64,000 nucleotides of DNA, taken from assembly GCA_945910005.1 (NCBI GenBank), contig OX246740.1:47352224-47416223 (forward strand), in the 5' to 3' direction. A program made the translations under genes and the position numbers. Below, in pieces: positions 46,082 to 58,097 of this stretch (its first letter is position 1; each line of letters starts with the position of its first letter). This stretch comes from Isoperla grammatica (taxonomy: Eukaryota > Arthropoda > Insecta > Plecoptera > Perlodidae). The notes below the pieces were generated by a model. It was not told the DNA's origin, made no database searches, and saw only the letters and a program-made list of their open reading frames with translations.

Positions 46082-47264
46082 TTAAAGATGATGGGGAGTA
46101 CAAAGTTTGACCTGCGAACAACAGCGTCGTGCAGATTGGAGGCTGGTCTGGTAGCTGGTCCGCCTCCCACCCGAATATATTGTCTTCCAAGGTGAGCTTC
46201 TCTCAGATGAACTGTGCCTTGCGGTGTCACGGTCTTACTGCTCGGAGAAAGGTGTGGTCGATATTTTGAAGGTCGCGATCATTCGAGCGTCGATATGTTG
46301 AGTTGCCCCCAGGTCGACTTCGTTATTACCGACATTAACTCGGTAGGATACGGAACTGGGCATGACTTGCAGAAATCTTGAAGTAAGAACTTTGGGTTTT
46401 TTGGATTTGAGGTTGAAATGAGTATAGGAATGTAGGAAAAATCACTAAAACACTTATTATACAATGACTAGTTTATATATATAAATAATTATAAATACAT
46501 GTTTTTAGCTGGCTAAAAATAAATCTAATTCGTTGTAGTGCAAGCCACACAGGACGAGGCTTGTTTTTCAGCAATTTAAACAGGATAATGTTTTATAGTA
46601 ACATAATTTAAATACAAAGATATTATGGAAGCATTTTGTGGATAAACAATGGGAACAAACGCGGGAACGAATAGAATATAACTTCACTTTTGATTGTGTA
46701 TTGCACATTTTGGCCCTTCTAGCAACAAACACAAAGCATAGAAAAGTAATAATTTTACCTGAACGGGTGTTGTGCGCACTATAAACGAACACAGAGCCAT
46801 AAAAACAACTATATTTGCGTGTAGCTGCGTTGTGTTTCTTTCAATCGTCTGTGAGGCTGTTGATTATACGTTACCCGTATAGTAAGACACGTCTTATAGA
46901 TATAATCATCGCTCTGTTTGCTTTACAAGGACGAGTAGAGACGGCGTGCGTTCAAATAAACCGTATAGTTGTTATTATTAGCAGGCTGTGCGTTCTTTCA
47001 CGTCTACATCCGACTGACTGCGTAGTTGGACTTCAGGTTGGATGCATAAAAACTCCTTCCTTGTCTCGTGGTTCCAGATTTACGCCCAGTGGTCAGCCCA
47101 ATATCTATTGTCTCAGACTTGCGTTACAAATAACCTAACATCCGTGCACGGTCCGTTTGTTTACATTTATACAGGGCGTAAAGTACGTTAGGCCTACTTA
47201 TGGCGTTATCTAATGGGGTGCATTGAGTGCGCAATGGTACGTTATTGTGTTGTTCTACGTGTTA
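46082..47264. other. Intergenic, no gene seen
   Basis: No coding region or repeat recognised. Confidence 0.4.
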
Positions 47265-47577
47265 TAGGGTCCGCACAACTGACGTAACAGCCGAACTACA
47301 ACAATGGAATAAATGAATTGAACTGGTGGACAAACAACAAGCTGTCAAAGTAATATTTTTGCAAGTAATGAGGATAAACAATTAGTTGTAACGATAGTTA
47401 CTGCTCGCCAGTTAAAATTTATGTTCAGTAATGGAAAGCAACTATCTGAAAGTTTGTTAACGTTCTGAACGTTTGTTTTTTCTAACTTCAGAACTTCATA
47501 TTTTTTTTGATAGCTTGTTTGTCCATCGGTTCAATATATTTGTTGCATTGTTGTGTTTTGGTGTTGTGCGTACCCTA
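47265..47577. mobile_element. MITE with TAGGG...CCCTA long TIRs, copy 2
   Basis: Diverged copy of 31561-31865. The TIRs begin TAGGGTCCGCACAAC / TAGGGTACGCACAACACC and the internal arms share CAATGGAATAAATGAATTGA. It is flanked by TA on both sides, suggesting a Tc1/mariner-type non-autonomous element. Confidence 0.7.
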
Positions 47578-49712
47578 TAGCACACTAATGCAGTGCGTGA
47601 TACAGTGCAGGTATTGGAAAACGGAATTTATCAGTATAGTCAATAAAAACGTTCCAAATAATAGGGTACCAAAATTATTTTAAAAAATATAAATTTCGTT
47701 GTGTTTCCTTTCGGACAAGAAAGATACAACAATGGAGTTGCCTAGAAACCGATTGGAAATGGAGTTGGTCCAACCTAAATTTCAATGTTTTGAAGTTAAT
47801 ACTTTTGTAAAGAAGGAAACCCCTTACTGTCGGAGAAGAAATAAGTTGGCAGATATTACTGAAAGAGCTCGTAAAACATGCCTGTATAGTAAAATTTGGT
47901 AAATGTATAATATATATTTGAAAGGAAACATTTATATGATGAAAATAATTATGGCGTATAGTGATGTTTTGATGTTTCTAGTAGTTATACAGATCAGAAA
48001 AGATTTATTTTTGAATATTCTCGTTAGGCTAGACCTGGTCGGGATGTTTCTAAACAAAACTAATCCAGGGATGAAATTAATAAACAAGATGGAGAAACCC
48101 CCTCCCCTCTTCCCTTCCCCCCCCCCCCCCCCCCACCAACCCATCATTTCGCACAATACATATGTATATGCATTACGAGAGTGAAAAAATATAAGCGAAC
48201 AACCCCTTACAATCATTTAAAATAAACATTTCAGAGTATATTAAATATTGGTGTCAATACATGATTTTCGGTTGTTAAATGTGAAGGACATGAAAATAAT
48301 TACAAGCCGAACCGAATATAATATATTCTTCACGATAATTGTCTTCTCATTTCTCAAGGTTTCCGGACGGAGAGTATAGCTTCTCACAAGAAACATAACA
48401 TAATTTGATATAGTAGTATTTTATTTTCACTCATTCTTTTGTATTAATGAAGTGGCATTTTTATATCAAATTTGTTTGCGTAGGTATTTTAATACTGTTG
48501 CGATATGAACTTATTTTGTATCGGTAGCTTAATATTTTCGCAATTATAAATTACCTATAGAGATAATATGTTGAAAATACTGAAATCAGAATCAGGAGTA
48601 ATTAATCAAGCAAAGTTTTGGATAGTTAATTCTTTTCAATTTACTAGCACTTTCGGGAATTCAAACAACTTTGTGCAAACATATACCCGTTATATATTTA
48701 ATTTTACAATCAGCTAAAAATCATAAACAGTATTATGTTAATAGTTTTTAATGATTCAATTTTATTTATCTGTAAATTATATTAAAAGTGTATTAAATCA
48801 CACTTGGTATTTAACTCGTATTTTAGAAAGTGCAAGATCGTGAGGTAATTCACCTTGCGATTAATGTCTAAAAGAAATACACGATTGTAAAGTGATAAAT
48901 TAAGTAATAATAACAGAACAATGTGTTCACATGTCTTGTATTTGCTTTATTGTTCGTTCAGTTGGAAATAAAACACATTAATGACCGATATTTGATTCCG
49001 GCAACAATGAAAACGGGAAACAATCATTGCAGAAATAATAACAATTACAACAATTAATAATACTTCTGTTATTTTCTCCGTATCATTTCGAATGTTTCTG
49101 TCTACACTTTATGAGCGCAGAATACGGTAAAGTTCGCGAAACAACGCATTATTCTCGATCAAAATTCCTGTTATAAACATTATGTATTCAATTACATCAC
49201 CTATTAAGCAACACACTTTTCATTTCAAAACGATATCTCATTCGATATAGGTAAGAAAGCGTCTTGTACAATGAATGCATACATGCCTACTTGACGCGTG
49301 AGCTCGCTAAACAAACAGAACCTACAATAGCGACCAGTTTTTCAAACAAACTAAAATAGTAACTAGAACAGCGTCTAATTGGTCGAACCAGATATACCTT
49401 AAGTAGCGATCGACCTTGAATTTGGAAACTGTACACTTGAAACCGTTGATGCCACGCCTTGAAGCGAACACAAGTGGACCACACCCAAAGTCCAACGATT
49501 AACATGCATGACACAAAGACGCCTCGATTTCATGACCCATCATAAAACGGCTACTTAAAATAAAATAAAATTTGCAATAATTAATGTTATTTGGTTGTTC
49601 ATTGATGTTGTGCGGAAAATTAACCGATTTTAATTGATTTCAATTTTTTTTTAAAGAATTGTTCACAATGAGGCAATAGAAAGATTTATGTGTGGAATTG
49701 TTTATTATAGCG
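47578..49712. other. Intergenic, no gene seen
   Basis: AT-rich, with (C)18 at 48117-48134. No supported gene. Confidence 0.45.
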
Positions 49713-50470
49713 TTTAATGAACGAACAATCCCCTAAACCTTATGTGTGTCGAATTGTGCATGTATCAAATATTTTAATTTTGCTTAGTTTAAAAAAATCT
49801 TTATAAATTTTCGAGGGGAAAAATTGAGGATTTGGAATACGCCATGCTGGAAGTATTTTCTGATTGGGATAGATAGTCAAAAGAAATACAAATGTACCAT
49901 TTTATTTAATATGCGTCAAACCAAACGCTTACAAATCAATACAGTAAACATCGCAGTTCAAGTATATTAAACTGCTCGTACTTCCCCAATAACAACAAAA
50001 GAAGGGGAACATGTTATTATTCTTTAATAAACGAATATTCCCTATCATATGTGTGTCGAATTGTGCATTCATAAAATACGCCGTATTGTTGGTATTTTCT
50101 GATTAGGATAGATTCACGTGGTCAATATTATTACAAATATATAATTTTATTTAACATGCTTCAACAAAAACGCTTACAAATCAATACAGTAAAAAGAAGT
50201 ATCGCAGTTCAAGTATTAATCTCTCGTACTTCCCCAATAACAACAAAAGAAGGGGAACATGTTATTATTCTTTAATAAACGAACATTCCCTATCATATGT
50301 GTGTCGAATTGTGCATGCATAAAATATTAGATATCTTAAGTAATTTTGAACAAATATACCATTTTATGTAACATGCTTCAACCAAAACGCGTACAATTCA
50401 ATACAGTAAATTTCCAGTTAAAGTATTGAACTGGGCATACTTCCCCAATAACAACAAAAGGACTGGATGA
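49713..50470. repeat. Three-unit tandem repeat with hairpin ends
   Basis: Units starting at 49713, 50023 and 50271 (about 310, 248 and 200 bp) share TTTAATRAACGAA, TATGTGTGTCGAATTGTGCAT and a closing TACTTCCCCAATAACAACAA; the first two end GAAGGGGAACATG. TTCCCC and GGGGAA can pair across the AATAACAACAAAAGAA loop. Length differences are internal deletions. Confidence 0.85.
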
Positions 50471-51161
50471 TTAAAAAGTTTTAACCGTCAAGGAGATGAA
50501 TCGGTGAGTTCTCTGTGCAAATGTGGAGCGCCTGAGAGTTATACTTGTAGCGTTACACGGAAAGTTTGCATGTATGCCTACCTATCAGGGGCACCTCACC
50601 TGTTGACGGGAGGTCAGTCCCTGCCGCATTTGTATTTTACTGTACTTTCTGTGTTTTGAATGTGTAATTCTTACAAATAAAAACAACATATGAAGAAAAA
50701 AATGGTTTAGTTATTATTACGATACATTAAACTTTATTTACAAGCCCTTCAATTATTAATAAATGTGGTTTGAACTATAAATAATAAATACACTGAAGCT
50801 GTGTCATGTTTATGACAGACTTATTTAGTCCCGCGTGCTGCTACCTGTGAGAGATTCTTCAAACTATATCACCGCTTTCTTGAAGCTCTCCATCCATCCC
50901 AAGGTCCACTAGATCGCTTGTAGCGCGCGCGCTTCGCAATTACTCCGCTAGGAGAAAATCCAGTAGACCTTGATCCATCCAAGCGGGAAAATTCAAAAAG
51001 TGAACGCTCACGATTTTGAGTTCAGGGTCTGAAAGGGCTAGAGTAACGACACTTGTCACGAGTATAAAACATAGATGACCGGTGGAGGAACCACTGAAGT
51101 TGAGTCCCCGATGATTCATAGAAAGACGTGGGGGATCGTGAAACGTCGAGTTTGAAAACGG
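50471..51161. other. Intergenic, no gene seen
   Basis: A diverged inverted pair (AAGGTCCACTAGATCG and GTAGACCTTGATCC, 50901-50975) flanks GCGCGCGCGC at 50925-50934. No gene. Confidence 0.45.
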
Positions 51162-51598
51162 TAAATAAATAAAATAAATAAATTCACATTTAGAGTCTAC
51201 CCACTCAGTAACTAAACTGATTTGCAGTGGGGGACTTTAATTTAAAGTGACTAAACCAACCCTGTAGGCTTCGAACACCATCGACGAGTGAGCGATAACC
51301 AATCAAAGATCGATATTTCAAATACGAAACATATGAATCAGTGATTGGACAGTGCGAACACCTGCGGACAAATGCCGGAATCAGCAAGGCCGATTCAGAA
51401 CAACTTTGAATTTATTGAGTGCTTCGTTGCTAGGACGGCTCCAAAGTCACCGTTTACTTATTCCTAAGCCAAGAAGTAATGAAATTGAATCCACAATAGA
51501 AGTTAAAAAACTTCTGTCTGAAGCGGGATTTGAACCCGGGACCTTCTGCTTTGGACTCTATGCTAACTCTATGCTAACTCTGCTATGCTAATAATTTA
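51162..51598 (-). mobile_element. SINE family B, full-length-looking copy with tRNA-like head
   Basis: Read on the minus strand, the head has a perfect A box TAGCATAGCAG (51590-51580) and B box GGTTCAAATCC (51536-51526), 43 bp apart. A body of about 330 bp follows, then the conserved 3' module (CTACAGGGTTGG to TAGACTCTAAATGTGAA) and a TTTATTTATTTTATTTATTT tail. The other copies share only the 3' part. Confidence 0.8.
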
Positions 51599-51599
51599 T

Positions 51600-52570
51600 T
51601 TTTGTATGAACTATAAAACGTCTATTCTGATAAACAGGCGTCCGTTAGGGTCAACATTCGTCGTCGTCAAATATTTGAACGCCATCTATCAAAGATTATT
51701 TTATTTTCTTGACTTGCTCCACTGAAAATAATTTCTTGTGTAGTCTATAAATACAAATTAATTTTTTTTACTTATTTATTTAACTGAATATAAATAAAAC
51801 ATAAATAAATTTTCTAGACTTAGTGATAAAACTCATCCCTGGATGGGGGAGCCTTTAACATAAATAAAGAACTTATTTATGGAATAATCGTGATATTATT
51901 TTATTTGTTTGTTCTGTTGTTCAATTTCTGTCTCGGTGCTGAGATTAATGTCCACCCGGTACTCGGTAGATAAGGGCATTAGATCAGACTCACTGCGTTG
52001 TTATTGAATGCGACATGGGCGGGTTGTTGACAACAAACAGCGCACTGGCCTTGACAACGCATCCAATGTCTTGTTTGCGTTCACATAGAACTTTCTGGAA
52101 TTAAGCAACTGAATCTACACAGCTGTTCATGGGCCGAGATTTTGAAAATCTGGTATGTATCTCTTACCCCTGTTTTTCCCTCGACCCACCCTACCCCCCT
52201 CATATTTCATACCGTAAATTTACGGCCCCTGGGTGTCGTCTCAACCGTTTTTCTCTCCCCCCCCCCCCCCCCCCCCAGCATGCAGTGTAACGGAATAGAG
52301 GTGATTAATAATTCACATTAAGTTATTAATTATTATAAATTATTATAACTTTATGTAAAAGTAGTAAACACTATTATTGTACAAGTTATAGTTAAGAACA
52401 ATGGAGGTAAAGTCAAAAGCTTACTAAGATAAGATGATACACATATACAAGTTTAGAACAAAAAATATGCGGTTACTTAAACGAGTGCAGGAAACATAAT
52501 TTTTAATTTTCAACATAATGGTGTGATTAATTTTATTTACCCAGAGGTGTTGGAAATGTTTCTTTCGTCG
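51600..52570. other. Intergenic, no gene seen
   Basis: AT-rich DNA with (C)20 at 52257-52276. No supported gene. Confidence 0.45.
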
Positions 52571-52583
52571 CCTGAAACGGCAT

Positions 52584-53800
52584 TCATGGGCGCCGCAGGA
52601 GGGGGGGGGGGGGGGGGGGCAAAGTGAAATAACAGTTTCATTCTGGTGAAAGGGGCAGAGGGGGGTAGCCCCCAAATTTGCCCCCGTGGATTTCAAACCC
52701 TTTTTAACTGATTTTGTGATGTTAAAGTGGGTTCTGAATGAAGTTAGTTGAACCACATACTTTGTCAAAACAGGATTCATTTTGCTCATGGTAATAAATG
52801 TAAATTAATATGTGCGTATAAATTAGAAAAAATAATAAAAAAACAATTTAAAAACAAAGGCCTAGGTACTGCATAACATTGTAATCATAAAAACGTATGA
52901 AAACCATCATTTGAGATTTCATTTTTTTTATTATTTATACATAATAATATGCGTATATCAACCAAACAGTGAAACCATACAAAGAATGGTAACGAGCCCG
53001 TCTGGCCGTGATTGACTATGGAAACAAAAAGTAAAATGCTTATTTTAAATGCAATGTAAGTAAAAAAAAAAAAAAACCTAAGTTCCTAATGTAATCAGGT
53101 GACAAGTGGTGCAGACTGCAACGCCGGGGATTGCGAGGTCATATTGACCCCGCTCCTAACATTCGTTCAGTGGTGCTTTGGTTTATATCTACAAATAACA
53201 ATTCTTATTGAGCCGCGTTTATCAGGGAAGGATACACCTACGTCAAAAACCGCAACAAATTTTCATTTTTAATTTATATCACAAGAATGGGCTTCGAAAT
53301 CAAAAATCTTAATCAACAGCGCACTGTGGTTTAGTAAACCCTACACATTGAATGCGCTAAGTCGTGACTTATATTATAATCAGTATGTTTTTTTCTAAAT
53401 AATTAATTTTATTACTAATTATCGAATTATAATCAAAATACTACGCTAATGGTTATAATATTTTATTCAATCTGTAGGGCTTACCAAAGCAAAGTTCGCT
53501 GCTGATTTAGATTTTCGCTTTCTTGTTGCAATCTTGAGATATTATTTAATAATGAACATTTTCTGCGGTTTTTGACGTAGAGACTATCCTTTGCCCTTAA
53601 CACATTCGTGAAGGGACGGATTGAATGCAGAATTTAAATTATTTGTTCTTTATTTTTTATTTACATACTTCATACGAACGATGCATATAGCGTGAATCGT
53701 ATAGCCAGTTAAATAGTTAAATTCCAAAATTCCTTACATCCAGGGGGGGGAAGTGCCTCTCCCCCTCCCCCCCCCCCCCCAGGGCCTCGCGGCGCCCATG
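52584..53800. mobile_element. Possible 1.2-kb element with CATGGGCGCCGC inverted ends
   Basis: CATGGGCGCCGCAGGA followed by (G)19 at the left is mirrored by (C)14, AGGGCC, TCGC, GGCGCCCATG at the right. Everything between is non-coding and includes the MITE at 53224-53597. It could be one element with an internal insertion, or two inverted fragments of a repeat family. Confidence 0.45.
53224..53597. mobile_element. Long-TIR MITE (ACGTCA ends), copy 2
   Basis: Ends include CTACGTCAAAAACCGCA and the exact inverse. The arms continue through TTTTCATTTTTAATTTAT and CAGCGCACTGTGG with their inverses. It is the opposite orientation of 15493-15856. Confidence 0.7.
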
Positions 53801-53809
53801 ACGCGGCAT

Positions 53810-54395
53810 GTTATGTTTGGTTACCCATTTGCTTATCTTGTCTTTAAAAACACATTTTCGTAGTGTTAACAATCAATCAATAGTGGTAATTATTGAAAAT
53901 GCACCGCATTATCCTCAACGTGTTTTAAAACATATAGTAAGATGTGTGAAAATGTCAGTATTCTAGATATAAAATCAAATCATATTAAAGAAAAACTGCC
54001 AATCAAATGTTACGTTCAATTTTGTCGTATTACGTTCACTGTGTCTAGGCTGACCTTGATTGAAAAACAAAAACCTGGGACATTTAATTGAAGATTGAAG
54101 ACGTCGAACTTGCGTGCGCCACTGAGACCAAATTTGTTTGGGTAATTTTACCCTCAAGACAGCGTTTCACTGCCCCCCCCCCACCCCCATGTAATGAGCG
54201 TGATTTCTATGATCGAACATTTATTATTGCCATTTTGAAAATACTTTTGTAATCTCAAATTTAGCAGAGTGAAAAACAACCATCATGGGCGTTCCCTACA
54301 ATAGCTGCATAAGCTTATCTCTTGAAGTCACGCCACACTGCAAGTTCCAAACATCTCCAAATAAAGGCATATAGATCGGATTATGTTTCATCTCT
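53810..54395. other. Upstream region of the candidate plus-strand gene
   Basis: No gene. An ATAAAGGCATATAG at about 54361-54374 is the only TATA-like sequence before the first candidate exon. Confidence 0.35.
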
Positions 54396-54523
54396 CTCTA
54401 GTTCGCTATCGCGTTGTGTAGAGTGCGACTCGGTCGGAATGTTTTCGAGGTCGTAACCTGTCATTTGCAGCCCTCACTCTTGATCCAGCCTTCGAGCCGA
54501 GCAGTTTATCATTTCCATTCAAG
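54396..54523 (+). other. Candidate leader exon of a spliced plus-strand gene
   Basis: GC-richer than its flanks. It ends CATTCAAG at 54523 and is followed by a strong donor GTAAGA. It contains one short upstream frame (ATG TTT TCG AGG TCG TAA). The 5' boundary is a guess from base composition. It would be spliced to 55613, a 1089-bp intron. Confidence 0.4.
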
Positions 54524-55612
54524 GTAAGACTCTCATTGTACCTATAAAGTACACAGCAATCTAGACGCTAGTTCTCATATTCTTGAATTTCATTTTATTT
54601 TTCAAGCTTTACATTCTTAATTCTATAATAGTGAGATATATTCAGGATTTTAATTATTTTGCAACTGCGATTATGCAATGATTATTATTCACATTACGAT
54701 AAAGTAAGATTTTTTCATTTATAAATTATTGACGTTCATCTTGATCAGCCAAGTTGCAATAATATGAGACGTAAATGCAAATATCATACCATCATAAATT
54801 TAAGTTCAGTAGTCTTATTATTTCGTTGTATACTATTAGTTGTATTCAGTTAATTAATTAAATTAGAACAATCTTAACATCTCTACGCGAATTTTTAAAT
54901 CTAGACGAGATAATAATAATTCCGTAAATCGACAATTATTTCTAGTTTCTCCTAATAATATGCACAAACAGTTAAACATCTATTAATCTTCTCTTAATAC
55001 TACACTGTTAGCTTTCTTGCAAGGTCACTTCATGTTGGGTAGGTCGACCGGCCGAGGTCACAATAATAACCGCGCCCTTGCCAGCGTTGTTATGTGCGAG
55101 TAGTCGGATCTAGTTTGTTAGATGTAGTCTGTATAATTCTCGGTTGAGTAATACCTTTTTTTTTAAATATTAGAACTACATTTGGATTAGTCTTTTGTAA
55201 TTTCTGCAATTTTGGAAGAAAAATTCTCCGTTGGGCCAAGGAATAGCTCTGCCTGTCAAGAGAGGACTAAAACGCCTACGTCACATGACCTCTGCCGTAC
55301 TGCCGAGTACGTCGTATAAAGGCAAATAATAAATAACAAAATTGGATGAAAATCTGTTATTCAGTCTCGAAGGAGAGCATTATCAAAATAATTGGAAAAT
55401 AATATTTAGCGTCGTCAATACACACTATCAATATAGTGTAATTTCAAGATCAAATTATTTGCTTAATATTACGAAATTGTAAAATAAAAATCGATTTTGA
55501 ATGACTGCATTCAATTTGCAACAAGCTCGGCTGCGTGGGGCGTGATAGCATAGTAACAGGTGTGACGTAGATTGTACTTGTGACCCTTATCAGTGTTTTG
55601 TTTCGTCTGCAG

Positions 55613-56666
55613 ATGTGGCCGCGTCATCGCCTGCTGCTGACTGGCTTGGGTGACTCGCCTGGCGCTATTGCAGACTGGTACCTACCTGCGTACCTGACGG
55701 GTAAGCTAATCTATTTGCTATATATTTAATTCTAGCATCATCACAACGTAATAATTAAAATATTAATAATTAATTCATTAATTTCATAATTCTTGTTAAA
55801 ATTATTTCACATTTACAATCCTTCTGGCTGTCTGACCAATGTGGTGGTATACAAGTTTTTTTTTAATTTTTACTCGTCTTTGGAGTGGAGGAATTCATAT
55901 TGAGGGGCACCATAACGTCTGGGGTGGAGAGAGCCCCCCCCCCCCCCCCCCCCGACTTACTGGGTCCAGATAAACAAGGTTACTGTATTGTGTTTAGAAG
56001 AAAGTTATCAAAAGAAAACGATAGAATGTGTGTAATTAATTTTATGTTTTATTCTTTACAGAAGACTTGAAGCAGAGGTCGGGACTACCTTCGTCTGCCT
56101 CCATCGTCGCCGTGGAAGAAGATTCTGGTGGGACTCTCGACAACGCAATGTCGCGGGATCCAGCTTACCTCGAGAACCTCCGTTCAACGTTCCAACGTAC
56201 CCAGCATCACATTTCAAGGTAGGCCTAAGATAACTTACATTTACACAATATACGGGCTTATTCCTGCTTCCAACGCAAAGTCCAGGGTTCGATTCCAGGT
56301 CTGGGTTGGGGGGGGGGGGTGGAGTTAACTATATCGCCGAGAATAAAATCAAAGTTTTCAGTTCTTCTAAGAAATAATTGATTAGCTGATGTTCTGATTG
56401 TTTCGTGTAATTTATTTAAGTTTCATGTTTCTTTACCAACATTTGTTTATATTGTAAATTCATCAGTTTACATTTCATTACTACTACAACTACAGTAAAT
56501 ATGTATTTCTTTTAATGAGAGTCCACCATATGACTATCTGTAATGAATGTAGTTTACTCTCTATAACCATCTGTCTCTTGTTTACAGCCAGTTGACACCG
56601 AGCAAGAGGATGATCCACCTACGAGACTCCGAGTCTGCTGCCAGATCAGCGTACTTCGAGCACTGA
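55613..56666 (+). CDS. Candidate unrecognised spliced gene, 107-aa frame over three exons
   Basis: Exon 55613-55700 follows the acceptor TTTCGTCTGCAG and starts ATGTGGCCGCG; the donor is GTAAGC. Exon 56062-56218 follows TTCTTTACAG; the donor is GTAGGC. Exon 56588-56710 follows TCTCTTGTTTACAG; the donor is GTGAGT. Joined in phase, they give a frame starting MWPRHRLLLTGLGDSPG, passing SASIVAVEEDSGGTLDN and DPAYLENLRSTFQRTQHHIS, and ending ARSAYFEH with TGA at 56664-56666. There is no signal peptide, membrane segment or family I recognise. A second frame (EQEDDPPTRLRVCCQISVL) is also open across exons 3-5, so the coding assignment is uncertain; a non-coding transcript is possible. Confidence 0.4.
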
Positions 56667-56710
56667 GCTACAGTCGGCGCCCAAACGGCATTCAAACATC
56701 ACTGCTTCTG
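56588..56710 (+). other. Triplicated exon, copy 1
   Basis: Acceptor CTCTTGTTTACAG, donor GTGAGT. The body contains GAGCAAGAGGATGATCC and GATCAGCGTACTTCGAGCA. It is 123 nt, one base shorter than copy 2 (AAACATC against AAACCATC). Confidence 0.6.
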
Positions 56711-56819
56711 GTGAGTTCAAATGGTTGCAATTGTAAATCAATTAGGGATGTGCGAGAAGTACTTTTTGGTTAAGTTGAGTTCGAGTCGAGTTTTCACAAA
56801 ATAGTTATAAAATTCTTGT

Positions 56820-57170
56820 TTTATTGTCTTCTATGTCACAAGTTGCAAGACGTGAAGCACTACTTGTTGCCATCATTGGCGGTTTTTGGCGAAATGCATT
56901 GTGGGTTACTCCCAGCAACTCTTAAGTTATATAACTGATTAGCTGAGCTTGCTACGCTATATCGATAACAGCATTCTGCACCTTTTCCGCATGGTGCCTC
57001 CTTTGATCTGTTCAAATAGAATGGTGGGAATGCTCGAAAACCACTTGAGAATTGTGAAAAAAACTCGCTTGCATTACGTACCATTATTGACTCGACCTTT
57101 CCAGTACTCGCAAATCCCAAGGATCAATGTATACTGTAGAAACACTATAATTACATAAGTCGCACTTTTT
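56820..57170 (+). repeat. Dispersed repeat, copy without insertion
   Basis: Matches the two flanks of the repeat at 59277-60247: TTTTATTGTCTTCTAT at the left and CTCCCAGCAACT through GATCAAT..TATACT..AG to the right end. The 0.63-kb element at 59318-59950 is absent here. It lies between exon copies 1 and 2. Confidence 0.6.
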
Positions 57171-57393
57171 GATACAAGCGTGCTAACAACTCGGAATAAG
57201 TCCATACAGGTCACAAACGGGGTGGATTGAATTTGACATGTTACTTTACCAACATTTGTTTATATTGTAAATTCATAAGTTTACATTTCATTACTACTAC
57301 AGTAAATATGTATTTCTTTAAATGAGACTCCACTATATGACAACCTGTAATGAATGTAGTTCACTCTCTATAACCTCTGTCTCTTGTTTACAG

Positions 57394-57517
57394 CCAGCTG
57401 ACACCGAGCAAGAGGATGATCCACCTACGAGACTCCGAGTCTGCTGCCAGATCAGCGTACTTCGAGCATTGAGCTACAGTCGGCGCCCAAACGGCATTCA
57501 AACCATCACTGCTTCTG
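57394..57517 (+). other. Triplicated exon, copy 2
   Basis: 124 nt, nearly identical to copy 1, with the same acceptor and a GTGAGT donor. The upstream intron (TTTACCAACATTTGTTTATA to TGTCTCTTGTTTACAG) is duplicated along with it. Confidence 0.6.
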
Positions 57518-57852
57518 GTGAGTTGAATTGATTTGATTGCAATTGTTAATCAATTAGGGATGTGCGACCATGTATTGGCCAACTCTGCACCCTGATACAA
57601 TTGAATACTAGTCTCTATCAAAGAAAAACAGTGGTATTTAATTTAAACTAGTACTTACCTTTTGTAACATCATTTAATTTTTTTAAATTTAAGACTTGTA
57701 AAAGTGTAAAATGCAAGTTTATTAAAATGCAGTAGTAAATCAGAAATTTTATTTAAAACAAGCTTCACCTACCTAAACATGATGGCTGTGCAGCTTCTCC
57801 CCCATATGACCACCTGTAATGAATGTAGTTAACCTCTGTCTCTTGTTTACAG

Positions 57853-58007
57853 TCGGCTGACCGCGAGCAAGAGGATGATCCATGCCCACTCAGCATCACT
57901 TCTCATCCACCTACAAGACACAAGTCTGCCCCCAGATCAGCGTACTTCGAGCACTGCTCCCCCTCCCCCCAGCAGCATCAACCCATCTTTGCTTCTGGTG
58001 AGTTGAA
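57853..58007 (+). other. Triplicated exon, copy 3 (diverged)
   Basis: 155 nt. It shares GAGCAAGAGGATGATCC and GATCAGCGTACTTCGAGCAC with the other copies, has a 27-nt in-frame addition after GATGATCC and a Pro/Ser-rich 3' part. It lacks the TGA that ends the ATG frame in copies 1 and 2. Same acceptor and donor words. Confidence 0.55.
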
Positions 58008-58097
58008 TTGATTGCAATTGTTGATTCATTAGGAATGTGCGAGTACTACTTTTCCGACGAGTTAAGTATCGATTCGAATACAAAACACAATCAATGG

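Noticed and set aside
47699..47902. 67-codon basic frame following a MITE
   Set aside because: Unrecognised, short, and without promoter or splice evidence. Not enough to call a gene.
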